Positions 14,576 to 21,007 of a stretch of 26,903 nucleotides of DNA are shown here, one piece after another. A model generated the notes under the pieces. That model worked only from the letters and a program-made list of their open reading frames with translations. It was not told the origin of the DNA and ran no database searches. Origin of the DNA: Caryophanales bacterium UBA3935 (GTDB taxonomy: Bacteria > Bacillota_I > Bacilli_A > ML615J-28 > CAG-698); contig DGED01000029.1 of NCBI GenBank assembly GCA_002385755.1, positions 1-26,903 of the forward strand, read 5' to 3'. Each line of letters begins with the position of its first letter. The stretch's first letter is position 1. Position numbers and translations under genes: made by a program.

Positions 14576-16807
14576 ATGGAAGAAAACAATTACATTAACG
14601 AACAATTACTTCAAAAAATCGGACAAGAACAAAACGTAAAAGCGAATCAAATCAAAGCGGTTTTGAAATTGATTGAGGAAGGGGGGACCGTCCCCTTTAT
14701 CGCCCGTTACCGGAAAGAAGCTACCGGCGGCCTCGACGAGGAGCAGATTCGGGCGATTTATAAGGAATGGGAATACGGTCAAAAGCTCGCGGCGCGTAAG
14801 GAAGACATCATGCGTCTCATCGCCGAAAAGGGGAAATTAACCGAGGAATTAAAAAAAGAAATTATCGCCGCCGACAAGTTGGCCGAGCTCGAGGACATTT
14901 ACCGTCCTTACAAGGAAAAGAAAAAAACGCGGGCGACGGAAGCGAAACGCAAGGGTTTGGAGCCCCTGGCCGAATACTTGTTGAGTTTCCCGCTTGAGGG
15001 CGACGTCGAGGCGGAGGCGGGCAAATATATTACCGCCGAACCGACCGAGGAAATGGAAAAGGAAGGTTTGGTCGTAAAAGACGCGGCCGAGGCGCTCCAG
15101 GGAGCGATGGACATTATCGCCGAGATCGTTTCCGACGAACCGAAATTCAGGAAATGGATCCGTCGTTTTTACGAGCGCTACGCGATGCTTACGACCTCTT
15201 TAAGGGACGGCGTCGAGGACGAAAAGCGCGTCTATGAAATGTATTACGACTATCAGGAGTCGATTGGCACAATCAAGCATCACCGCGTGCTGGCGATCAA
15301 TCGCGGCGAGGCGGAAAAGGTGCTCCGGGTCGGGATTGCTGAAGACGTTGACCGGGTAATGAGGTTTTTATCGGGTCGGGTTATTAAGGATGAGAATTCC
15401 GTGACCGCCCCTTACGTTAAAATGGCGATTGAGGACGGGTACCGCCGCCTTATCAAGCCTTCGATCGAGCGGGAAATCCGCGCCGAGCTTAAGGAAAAAG
15501 CCGAAGACCAGGCGATTAAGGTGTTCGCGGAGAATTTAAGGAATTATCTTTTGACGCCGCCGATGAAAGAAAAAATGGTTCTCGGGATCGACCCCGCCTA
15601 CCGGACCGGATGCAAGCTCGCGGTCGTGGACGTTACCGGGAAAGTTTTGGAGATTGGCGTTATTTTTCCTCATCAACTGAAAGATGGCGAGAAGAACGTC
15701 GACGCGCGGTATGAAAAATCGAAAAAGACGCTTCTTTCTTTAATAGATAAGTACGATATTGAAGTTATCGCCATCGGCAACGGCACGGCCAGCCGCGAAA
15801 CGGAAAGTTTCGTTGCCGAGGCGCTAAAGGAGACGGAAAAAGAAGTATTCTATACTATCGTCAACGAAGCGGGCGCTTCCGTTTATTCGGCGAGTGACTT
15901 GGCGCGCGAGGAATTCCCCGACCTGGCGGTCGAGGAACGCTCGGCAATCTCGATTGCCCGCCGACTCCAGGACCCGCTTTCGGAACTGGTTAAAATCGAC
16001 CCGAAATCAATCGGCGTCGGCCAGTACCAATATGACGTCACGCAGTCAAAACTGACTGATTCGCTTGACTTCGTCGTCTCTTCCGTCGTCAACAGCGTCG
16101 GCGTCAATATCAACAGCGCCTCGGTTCCCCTGCTTCAGCGCGTTTCGGGACTGAACGCCAAAACGGCGAAGGCGATCGTCGATCATCGCAACAAAAACGG
16201 CAAGTTCAATTCCCGTAAGGATATCAACGTCAAGGGAATCGGGCCGAAAACATACGAGCAGGCCATCGGCTTTCTCCGCATTCTCGACGGCGTCGATAAG
16301 CTCGACATGACGAGCATCCACCCGGAAAGCTACGAGGTTGCCGAGAAAATCCTTGACCGTTTGGGCTTTACGAAAGACGATATCGGCAGCGACGAACTGG
16401 TGAACGCCGTCAAGGCCGCCGACCGGAAGACGTTGCGGGAAGGGCTCGATATCGGCGAGTACACGTTTAACGATATTTTGGACGCGTTCGTGGCGCCGCT
16501 TCGCGACCCGCGGGACGAGATTGAGAAACCTTTGTTAAGAAGCGACGTTCTGAAACTTGAGGATTTAAAACCGGGTATGGAACTGCAGGGCACCGTCCGC
16601 AACGTCGTTGACTTCGGCGCGTTTATCGATTGCGGCGTTAAGGAAGACGGCCTCGTCCATTTATCGCGGATGAGCAAAAAGTACGTTAAGCACCCGCTCG
16701 ACGTAGTGAGCGTCGGGGATATCGTGAAGGTTTGGGTCGTGGCGGTCGACGTTGAAAGGAGCAGGATCGAATTGTCGATGCTTCCGCCCTCGAACGCGGA
16801 CAATTAA
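14576..16807 (+). CDS. tex: Tex family S1 RNA-binding protein
   Basis: Tex is a conserved cytoplasmic nucleic-acid-binding protein related to eukaryotic Spt6 and tied to transcription and RNA handling. The 743-residue protein shows the N-terminal Tex domain (VPFIARYRKEATGGLDEEQI), an YqgF-like RNase H fold from about residue 332 (LGIDPAYRTGCKLAVVD), helix-hairpin-helix repeats at about 505-575 (SVGVNINSASVPLL, NKNGKFNSRKDI) and a C-terminal S1 domain at about 667-740 (GTVRNVVDFGAFIDCGV). The length and order are standard. It has its own promoter and a GGAGG site at 14563-14567. The lipid kinase follows after 19 nt and is probably cotranscribed. Confidence 0.96.
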   Translation: MEENNYINEQLLQKIGQEQNVKANQIKAVLKLIEEGGTVPFIARYRKEATGGLDEEQIRAIYKEWEYGQKLAARKEDIMRLIAEKGKLTEELKKEIIAADKLAELEDIYRPYKEKKKTRATEAKRKGLEPLAEYLLSFPLEGDVEAEAGKYITAEPTEEMEKEGLVVKDAAEALQGAMDIIAEIVSDEPKFRKWIRRFYERYAMLTTSLRDGVEDEKRVYEMYYDYQESIGTIKHHRVLAINRGEAEKVLRVGIAEDVDRVMRFLSGRVIKDENSVTAPYVKMAIEDGYRRLIKPSIEREIRAELKEKAEDQAIKVFAENLRNYLLTPPMKEKMVLGIDPAYRTGCKLAVVDVTGKVLEIGVIFPHQLKDGEKNVDARYEKSKKTLLSLIDKYDIEVIAIGNGTASRETESFVAEALKETEKEVFYTIVNEAGASVYSASDLAREEFPDLAVEERSAISIARRLQDPLSELVKIDPKSIGVGQYQYDVTQSKLTDSLDFVVSSVVNSVGVNINSASVPLLQRVSGLNAKTAKAIVDHRNKNGKFNSRKDINVKGIGPKTYEQAIGFLRILDGVDKLDMTSIHPESYEVAEKILDRLGFTKDDIGSDELVNAVKAADRKTLREGLDIGEYTFNDILDAFVAPLRDPRDEIEKPLLRSDVLKLEDLKPGMELQGTVRNVVDFGAFIDCGVKEDGLVHLSRMSKKYVKHPLDVVSVGDIVKVWVVAVDVERSRIELSMLPPSNADN

Positions 16808-16826
16808 CTTTTTTTGGGAGTAGAAG

Positions 16827-17753
16827 ATGAAACATATCTTTGTCATAAATCCGGTCGCCGGGAAAAAAGACAGCACCGGCGTAATAAAAGAAGCGGTAAG
16901 CAATAAATTTAATTCGGAAGATTGCGTAATTTACGTGACAAAAAAACCGCTCGACGCTTGGCGTTTCGTCCGCGATTACGCCGCCGCTCATCCGGACGAA
17001 TCCTTAAGGTTTTATGCCTGCGGCGGGGACGGAACGTTAAACGAGGTTGTAAACGGCGCCGTGGGTTTTCAGAACGCCGCCGTCGGTTGCTATCCTTCCG
17101 GATCAGGGAACGATTTTCTGAAATACTTCGGGAAGAAAAAAGACTTTCTTGATTTGGACGCTCTCGTCGACGGCGAGATTGTCGATATCGACCTGTTGCG
17201 TTTTTCCGACCGTTATGTCGTTAATATCTTAAATATCGGTTTTGACGCCGACGTTGTTAGCAAGATGATCAAATACAAGCGTCTCCCTCTAGTTACCGGG
17301 AAAGGCGCTTACCATCTCGGAGTTATCGTCAGCCTGCTTTCGAAAATGACCCATAAGTTTAAGATAACCCTGGACGGGGAACCGTTCTACGAGGGCGATG
17401 GCCTCCTTTGCGCGATTGCCAATGGGATTTGTTACGGCGGCGGGTATTACTGCGCGCCGGAAGCGAAAGTCGACGACGGGAAACTTGACATTTGTTTTGT
17501 CCGTCCCCTGTCGCGTCCCCGGTTTATCCGTTTGATCAAATATTATAAAAACGGCACTCATCTCGCGACGCCTAAGGTCGCTCGCTATATCTTATATAAG
17601 AAAGGCGCGGAAGTCGTAATCGAGTCGCCGGAGCCCGTGAATTACGCTATCGACGGCGAAATGGGGGCTTCGAAGCGGATAGCGATCAAGGTCGAACCGA
17701 AGGCGATGAGATTTATCGTTCCCAAGGGCTTGAAAAAAGGAGCTAACGCTTGA
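16827..17753 (+). CDS. Diacylglycerol kinase/YegS-type lipid kinase
   Basis: This family phosphorylates diacylglycerol or related lipids at the inner face of the membrane, recycling lipid left over from envelope synthesis. The 308-residue protein starts with FVINPVAGKK, has the nucleotide-binding loop GGDGTLNE (66-73), GSGNDF (92-97) and a C-terminal domain with GGGYYCAPEAKVDDGKLD and AIDGE. The family and size are clear; DgkB-like against YegS or BmrU-like cannot be separated by eye. GGGAG precedes the ATG. It follows tex by 19 nt. Its TGA stop (17751-17753) lies inside the -35 box of the acpP promoter, placing a lipid kinase directly before acyl carrier protein. Confidence 0.92.
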   Translation: MKHIFVINPVAGKKDSTGVIKEAVSNKFNSEDCVIYVTKKPLDAWRFVRDYAAAHPDESLRFYACGGDGTLNEVVNGAVGFQNAAVGCYPSGSGNDFLKYFGKKKDFLDLDALVDGEIVDIDLLRFSDRYVVNILNIGFDADVVSKMIKYKRLPLVTGKGAYHLGVIVSLLSKMTHKFKITLDGEPFYEGDGLLCAIANGICYGGGYYCAPEAKVDDGKLDICFVRPLSRPRFIRLIKYYKNGTHLATPKVARYILYKKGAEVVIESPEPVNYAIDGEMGASKRIAIKVEPKAMRFIVPKGLKKGANA

Positions 17754-17778
17754 CAAAAAAATATAATTTTATTATAAT
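17750..17778 (+). promoter_or_regulatory. Consensus SigA promoter of acpP
   Basis: A perfect TTGACA (17750-17755), a 17-bp spacer and a perfect TATAAT (17773-17778). The -35 contains the TGA stop of the preceding gene, so the end of one gene and the promoter of the next share bases. Transcription would start near 17785. Confidence 0.93.
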
Positions 17779-17806
17779 GTAATAAAATTCTAGGAGGAAA
17801 ATTTAT

Positions 17807-18034
17807 ATGAACTTTGAGAAAGTAAGAAAGATAATTGCGAAAGAGCTTAATTACAACGAAGAAGATATTAAATTGGAATCGAAATTGTCCGAAGACTTGG
17901 GCGCCGATTCCCTGGACGCCGTCGAGTTAATCATGGCGATCGAGGACGAGTTCGGAATCCAGGTAAGCGACGAGGCGGCGCAGAAGATTCGCACGGTAAA
18001 AGACATTGTCGATTATCTTGACGAACAAGCTTAA
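17807..18034 (+). CDS. acpP: Acyl carrier protein
   Basis: ACP carries growing acyl chains as a 4'-phosphopantetheine thioester in type II fatty acid synthesis. The 75-residue protein has the canonical [19 protein letters not shown] helix II with the modified Ser at residue 35, and is strongly acidic as expected. AGGAGG is at 17792-17797. It is not next to fab genes here. It has its own very strong promoter and terminator, which suits an abundant protein. The preceding lipid kinase gene is the only lipid-related neighbour. Confidence 0.96.
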   Translation: MNFEKVRKIIAKELNYNEEDIKLESKLSEDLGADSLDAVELIMAIEDEFGIQVSDEAAQKIRTVKDIVDYLDEQA

Positions 18035-18066
18035 TCCTTATATGCGAATTTGTTCTCGAAAAGAAG

Positions 18067-18099
18067 CATCTCACCATTATTGTGTTGAGATGTTTTTTT
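18067..18099 (+). terminator. Rho-independent terminator of acpP
   Basis: CATCTCA (18067-18073) pairs with TGAGATG (18086-18092) across a 12-nt loop, followed by seven T residues. Confidence 0.88.
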
Positions 18100-18102
18100 A
18101 TA

Positions 18103-18131
18103 ATTTTTACGTCAAGTAAAAATAATACTTG
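18103..18131. repeat. Overlapping inverted repeats in the acpP-SHOCT intergenic region
   Basis: ATTTTTAC (18103-18110) pairs with GTAAAAAT (18116-18123) across GTCAA. Overlapping it, CAAGTA (18113-18118) pairs with TACTTG (18126-18131). The two folds exclude each other. They lie in a 302-bp gene-free, AT-rich stretch (18035-18336) that also holds the acpP terminator and the next promoter. No small RNA or peptide gene is convincing between 18132 and 18240. Confidence 0.5.
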
Positions 18132-18265
18132 TATGAAATAACTTTGTAGACAGAAAAGGCATATGAAATAGAATATTAAGGTTAAGCGCCAGTGTTTATT
18201 AGCATTCTCATTTTTTTACTCAATTGAAAACATATTATTTATTAAAAAGTAAAAAATATTAAAAA

Positions 18266-18309
18266 ATAAATTAAAAAAGTTAATTTATATATTGACAATA
18301 TTAATTTAT
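18266..18309. promoter_or_regulatory. Candidate operator: three TTAATTTAT boxes and a -35 palindrome
   Basis: ATAAATTAA (18266-18274) and TTAATTTAT (18280-18288) form a 9-bp dyad with a 5-bp spacer. A third copy, TTAATTTAT (18301-18309), lies between -35 and -10. A 13-bp palindrome, ATATTG-A-CAATAT (18289-18301), covers the -35 box. Four A-tracts between 18244 and 18278 could act as an UP element or bend the DNA. The operon encodes a DUF2089 zinc-ribbon/HTH protein that could bind here. AT-rich sequence makes chance matches more likely. Confidence 0.45.
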
Positions 18310-18320
18310 TGTAATATAAT
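18292..18320 (+). promoter_or_regulatory. Consensus SigA promoter of the SHOCT/DUF2089 operon
   Basis: A perfect TTGACA (18292-18297), a 17-bp spacer and a perfect TATAAT (18315-18320). Transcription would start near 18327, only about 10 nt before the first ATG. A TTG that opens a longer reading frame at 18292 is part of the -35 box and cannot be a start. Confidence 0.9.
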
Positions 18321-18336
18321 AATAGCGGGTAGTGTT

Positions 18337-18669
18337 ATGAGGAAAGAAGTATTAGCAAAAATTGCAGCAAATAAGTTAACCCCGCAGGAAGGATACGATA
18401 TCCTTTACGGGACAAAAAGTAGAAAAGGGAGATTCGTGCGGATGCGAATCAACATCGCCGGCCACCCGTTTTTAAATTTTTTTCTCCGTATGTTTTTTTT
18501 GCTTCCCGTCCCAATCGGACTGGGGAAATTGTTTTTGCGGTTTATGGATGAAGATAAATATAAAGAATTTATGCGGATGATTCTGGACTCAACCATCCCC
18601 ACCGGAAAAGTGAAGATTCGCATGGAAAGCAAAGAAATAAAAGTAAAACTAAAAATATGCATATTTTAA
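18337..18669 (+). CDS. Small SHOCT-like protein with a hydrophobic centre
   Basis: This 110-residue protein opens with a SHOCT-like helical hairpin, VLAKIAANKLTPQEGYDIL (5-23), sharing its spacing with modules in the next three genes. A basic segment follows (RKGRFVRMRINI), then a hydrophobic stretch (44-69) containing LLPVPIGLGKLF, then an acidic DEDKYKEF and a C-terminal strand-like KVKIRMESKEIKVKLKI. The layout recalls the fourth protein of the operon, so it may be a diverged paralogue. The hydrophobic part could be peripheral or membrane-inserted. The start at 18337 is set by the promoter just upstream; the ribosome binding site (GGGTAG) is weak and the leader only about 10 nt. Function unknown. 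Confidence 0.75.
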   Translation: MRKEVLAKIAANKLTPQEGYDILYGTKSRKGRFVRMRINIAGHPFLNFFLRMFFLLPVPIGLGKLFLRFMDEDKYKEFMRMILDSTIPTGKVKIRMESKEIKVKLKICIF

Positions 18670-18678
18670 GAGGTTAGT

Positions 18679-19050
18679 ATGAAAAAAGAAATTATTTCGG
18701 TGTGCCCGATCTGTAGCGCTGATTTGATGATTTCAAAACTGCACTGTAAACGTTGCGGCGTGGAAATCAGCGGCGATTTCGTTTTGCCGACGATTAACAA
18801 GCTTTCGAAGGAACAGCTTGCTTTCGTCATAATGTTTTTAAAAAACCAGGGAAATATTAAAGCGGTGGAAAAAGAGATGAACGTTTCCTATCCGACGGTT
18901 AAGAAAATACTTAACGAAGTGCTCGCGACGCTCGGGTTTGACGTCAATGAAGACGCTCTTTCCGGGCAAAGACAGGAAATTCTCGATCGGTTGTCGCGGC
19001 GCGAGATAAGTTTTGAAGAAGCGAACGAGTTATTGAAAAAATTGAAATGA
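18679..19050 (+). CDS. DUF2089-type zinc-ribbon/HTH protein with C-terminal SHOCT-like module
   Basis: This 123-residue protein has an N-terminal zinc ribbon, Cys9-x2-Cys12 and Cys23-x2-Cys26. A helix-turn-helix-like segment follows at about 38-84 (LSKEQLAFVIMFLKNQGNI, then VSYPTVKKILNEVLATLG), the DUF2089 pattern. The last 29 residues (QRQEILDRLSRREISFEEAN...) repeat the short helical module seen in the other three proteins. It is probably a DNA-binding regulator, and the shared module suggests that it binds its operon partners. It is 9 nt after the first gene, with GAGGT as ribosome binding site. The direct target is unknown; its own promoter region carries repeated boxes. Confidence 0.82.
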   Translation: MKKEIISVCPICSADLMISKLHCKRCGVEISGDFVLPTINKLSKEQLAFVIMFLKNQGNIKAVEKEMNVSYPTVKKILNEVLATLGFDVNEDALSGQRQEILDRLSRREISFEEANELLKKLK

Positions 19051-19059
19051 GGTGTGATG

Positions 19060-19344
19060 ATGGAAGAACGGCGAAAAATATTGGAAATGGTTAAAGACGG
19101 CTTGATTAGCGTCGAAGAAGCCGAGCGCTTGCTCGACGCGGTCGAAACCGAGAATGACCCGGAATTATCGGAAAAGGCAAAAGAAAAAATTATCGCCGCA
19201 AAAACAAAGATTGATAAGGCGATTCAAAAAATCGACGAATCGCTCGATATGATCGGCGAGAGAACGGGAGCGATGGTGAAAAAGTCGCTGCAGGGATTTG
19301 CGGAAAAATTAAACAGAATGTTTGAGGAGGAAAATGATGAGTGA
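19060..19344 (+). CDS. Small SHOCT-like plus coiled-coil protein
   Basis: A 94-residue protein whose first 30 residues, with ERRKILEMVKDGLISVEEAE and then RLLDAVE, form the SHOCT-like helical hairpin. The rest is a long charged, probably coiled-coil helix (KAKEKIIAAKTKIDKAIQKI...) ending in a basic amphipathic stretch KKSLQGFAEKLNRMF. No catalytic motif is seen. It could be an adaptor that pairs with partners through both parts. In-frame starts exist at GTG 19054, ATG 19057 and ATG 19060; the last is best spaced from GAGGTG (19049-19054). The end overlaps the next gene by 8 nt, so translation is coupled. Function unknown. Confidence 0.78.
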   Translation: MEERRKILEMVKDGLISVEEAERLLDAVETENDPELSEKAKEKIIAAKTKIDKAIQKIDESLDMIGERTGAMVKKSLQGFAEKLNRMFEEENDE

Positions 19345-19747
19345 AGAAAGAATGAAGATTTTGGATATGCTTAGCCAGGGTATCATTACCGCGAGCGAAG
19401 CCAACGAATTGCTTAAAAGTCTCGATGAAAAGAAAATCGAGGTTAACGGCAAGACGATGACCGAAGGGCAATATTTGAAAAGCGCCGCCGCGAAGTTTCT
19501 CTACATCGAGGCAAAAAGCCACGACGGCGATAATGTCAACGTTACTATACCGCTTTCGTTAATCAAAGCGGCGGTTAAGATGGGGAATGTCCAGGGCATC
19601 ATTGACAAAACGCTTTCAGGGTCGTCTTTCGCGAACGAAGCTATCGACATTGATTTAATTCTTCAATGCATCGAGTCCGGCACGACCGGCAATATTGTCA
19701 GCATGGATTCCAAAGAAGGCGATTCCGTGCGCATCTATATCGAGTAA
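19337..19747 (+). CDS. SHOCT-like protein with C-terminal RIYIE domain
   Basis: This 136-residue protein begins with the SHOCT-like module ERMKILDMLSQGIITASEAN, followed by a beta-rich domain: FLYIEAKSHDGDNVNVTIPL, then LIKAAVKMG, then IDIDLILQCIESG, and finally GDSVRIYIE. This layout is known in Firmicutes proteins annotated as SHOCT-like, whose N-terminal module is also found in YvlB- or LiaX-type envelope-stress proteins. In-frame starts occur at TTG 19322, ATG 19334 and ATG 19337; GAGGAGG (19324-19330) best fits 19337. It is the last gene of the operon, with the terminator starting at its stop codon. I infer a stress-signalling role, not an enzymatic one. Confidence 0.82.
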   Translation: MSEERMKILDMLSQGIITASEANELLKSLDEKKIEVNGKTMTEGQYLKSAAAKFLYIEAKSHDGDNVNVTIPLSLIKAAVKMGNVQGIIDKTLSGSSFANEAIDIDLILQCIESGTTGNIVSMDSKEGDSVRIYIE

Positions 19748-19775
19748 AAAAATCCCCCTTTTAGGGGATTTTTTT
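19746..19775. terminator. Terminator of the SHOCT/DUF2089 operon
   Basis: TCCCC (19753-19757) pairs with GGGGA (19764-19768), extended by seven A-T pairs from A19746-19752 and T19769-19775. The base of the stem includes the TAA stop. The A-run and T-run would allow it to work in both directions. Confidence 0.92.
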
Positions 19776-19784
19776 GAATATCGC

Positions 19785-19813
19785 TTGAATTTGCCGATAA
19801 AATAGAGTAGAAT
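19785..19813 (+). promoter_or_regulatory. Promoter of the CDF-pgcA-pepP operon
   Basis: TTGAAT (19785-19790), a 17-bp spacer and TAGAAT (19808-19813) would start transcription near 19820. A second reading, TTGCCG (19791-19796) with 18 bp and TATAAT (19815-19820), would start it near 19827. Either puts the start at or within a few bases of the ATG at 19825. Confidence 0.6.
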
Positions 19814-19824
19814 ATATAATAATT

Positions 19825-20994
19825 ATGCGGAAAATAATTGTAAAATTATTTATAAAGGATCATGAAAACTACCAGGACGCAAACGTCCGCCTGGCGTATG
19901 GAAAGTTGTCGGGCGTCGTCGGGATGGTGAGTAATTTTCTGCTGATGGCAGTGAAGATTGCCACGGGTCTCGTTATCGGCAGCCTCGCGATCGTTGCCGA
20001 CGGTATCAATAATTTATCCGATATCGCGACGTCGGTTATTACCTTTGTCGGTTTCCGTCTGGCCGGGCTCCCCGCCGATAAGAAGCATCCCTTCGGCCAC
20101 CAGCGAATCGAATACGTGACCGGTCTTTTCGTCGCCGTTTTTATTTTTACCGTTGGGTTGCTGATTGCTTTCGCTTCCGTTGATAAAATCGTCAACCCGC
20201 GGGAAGTAAACTATAACTGGCCGGTTATCGCCTTGCTCGCGTTTGCTGTTCTCGTGAAAATCTGGCAAAGTTATTTTTATCGTAAAAACGGCAAGCTGAT
20301 CCAGTCGAAAGCGCTCATGGCGACCGCCGTCGACAGTTTGAACGACGTTATCGCTACCGCCGGAATACTCGTTACCGGCTTAGTCATGATTTTTTACGGC
20401 GTGAACCTGGACGGCTATATGAGCGCGATCGTGTCGGTGATTATTATTATTAACGGCGTGAGATTCGTGTTTAAAACAGTTTCGCAATTGATCGGCGAAG
20501 CGCCTTCCCCGGAATACGCGGAAAAACTTTTGGCGGCGATTCGGGAATATGAAGGCGTTTTGGGGGTTCATGATCTCGTTATCCATCAATACGGCCCGGT
20601 GAAGAAATTCGTTACCGCGCATGTCGAGATTGACAGCCGCGTCGATATCGTCCAAAGCCACCGGTTGATTGACAATATTGAGCGCGAGGTTTCCAGTAGA
20701 CTCGATTGTGATTTGGTGATTCATATGGATCCCGTCGATCCCGATTGCCGGCTTACCGACAAGTATCGCCGGTTGCTGAAAAATTTGCTTAACGACATTG
20801 ACCCCTTGCTTTCTTTCCATGATTTCCAGATTATTAAGAGCGACGGGAAGACGGAGTTGATTTTTGATGTAGTTATCCCGTTCGAGTATAAAGGGGACTT
20901 GAATAATTTGCGCGATAAGATTCGCGAGAAAATCGGGGAGGCGGATGATTCCATATACCCGATCATTAAAATCGATCGCGAATATATACCGTAA
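19825..20994 (+). CDS. Cation diffusion facilitator family metal exporter
   Basis: CDF proteins are dimeric proton-driven exporters of divalent metals. The 389-residue protein has a six-helix membrane part (about 28-220) and a long cytoplasmic C-terminal domain. Metal-site positions are Asp59 and Asn63 in helix 2 (ADGINNLSD) and Asp170-x3-Asp174 in helix 5 (AVDSLNDV); GHQRIEYVTG (91-100) follows helix 2. DxxxD in helix 5, where zinc exporters have HxxxD, points to manganese or another non-zinc metal. No ribosome binding site precedes the ATG, and the promoter is so close that the mRNA may be leaderless. An ATG at 19862 with a GGA before it is out of frame. pgcA follows after 13 nt. Confidence 0.93.
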   Translation: MRKIIVKLFIKDHENYQDANVRLAYGKLSGVVGMVSNFLLMAVKIATGLVIGSLAIVADGINNLSDIATSVITFVGFRLAGLPADKKHPFGHQRIEYVTGLFVAVFIFTVGLLIAFASVDKIVNPREVNYNWPVIALLAFAVLVKIWQSYFYRKNGKLIQSKALMATAVDSLNDVIATAGILVTGLVMIFYGVNLDGYMSAIVSVIIIINGVRFVFKTVSQLIGEAPSPEYAEKLLAAIREYEGVLGVHDLVIHQYGPVKKFVTAHVEIDSRVDIVQSHRLIDNIEREVSSRLDCDLVIHMDPVDPDCRLTDKYRRLLKNLLNDIDPLLSFHDFQIIKSDGKTELIFDVVIPFEYKGDLNNLRDKIREKIGEADDSIYPIIKIDREYIP

Positions 20995-21007
20995 AAGGAG
21001 TGAAGAA

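Noticed and set aside
18292..18336. TTG start giving 15 extra residues to the first SHOCT-operon protein
   Set aside because: The TTG is part of a perfect -35 box, so it lies upstream of the transcription start.
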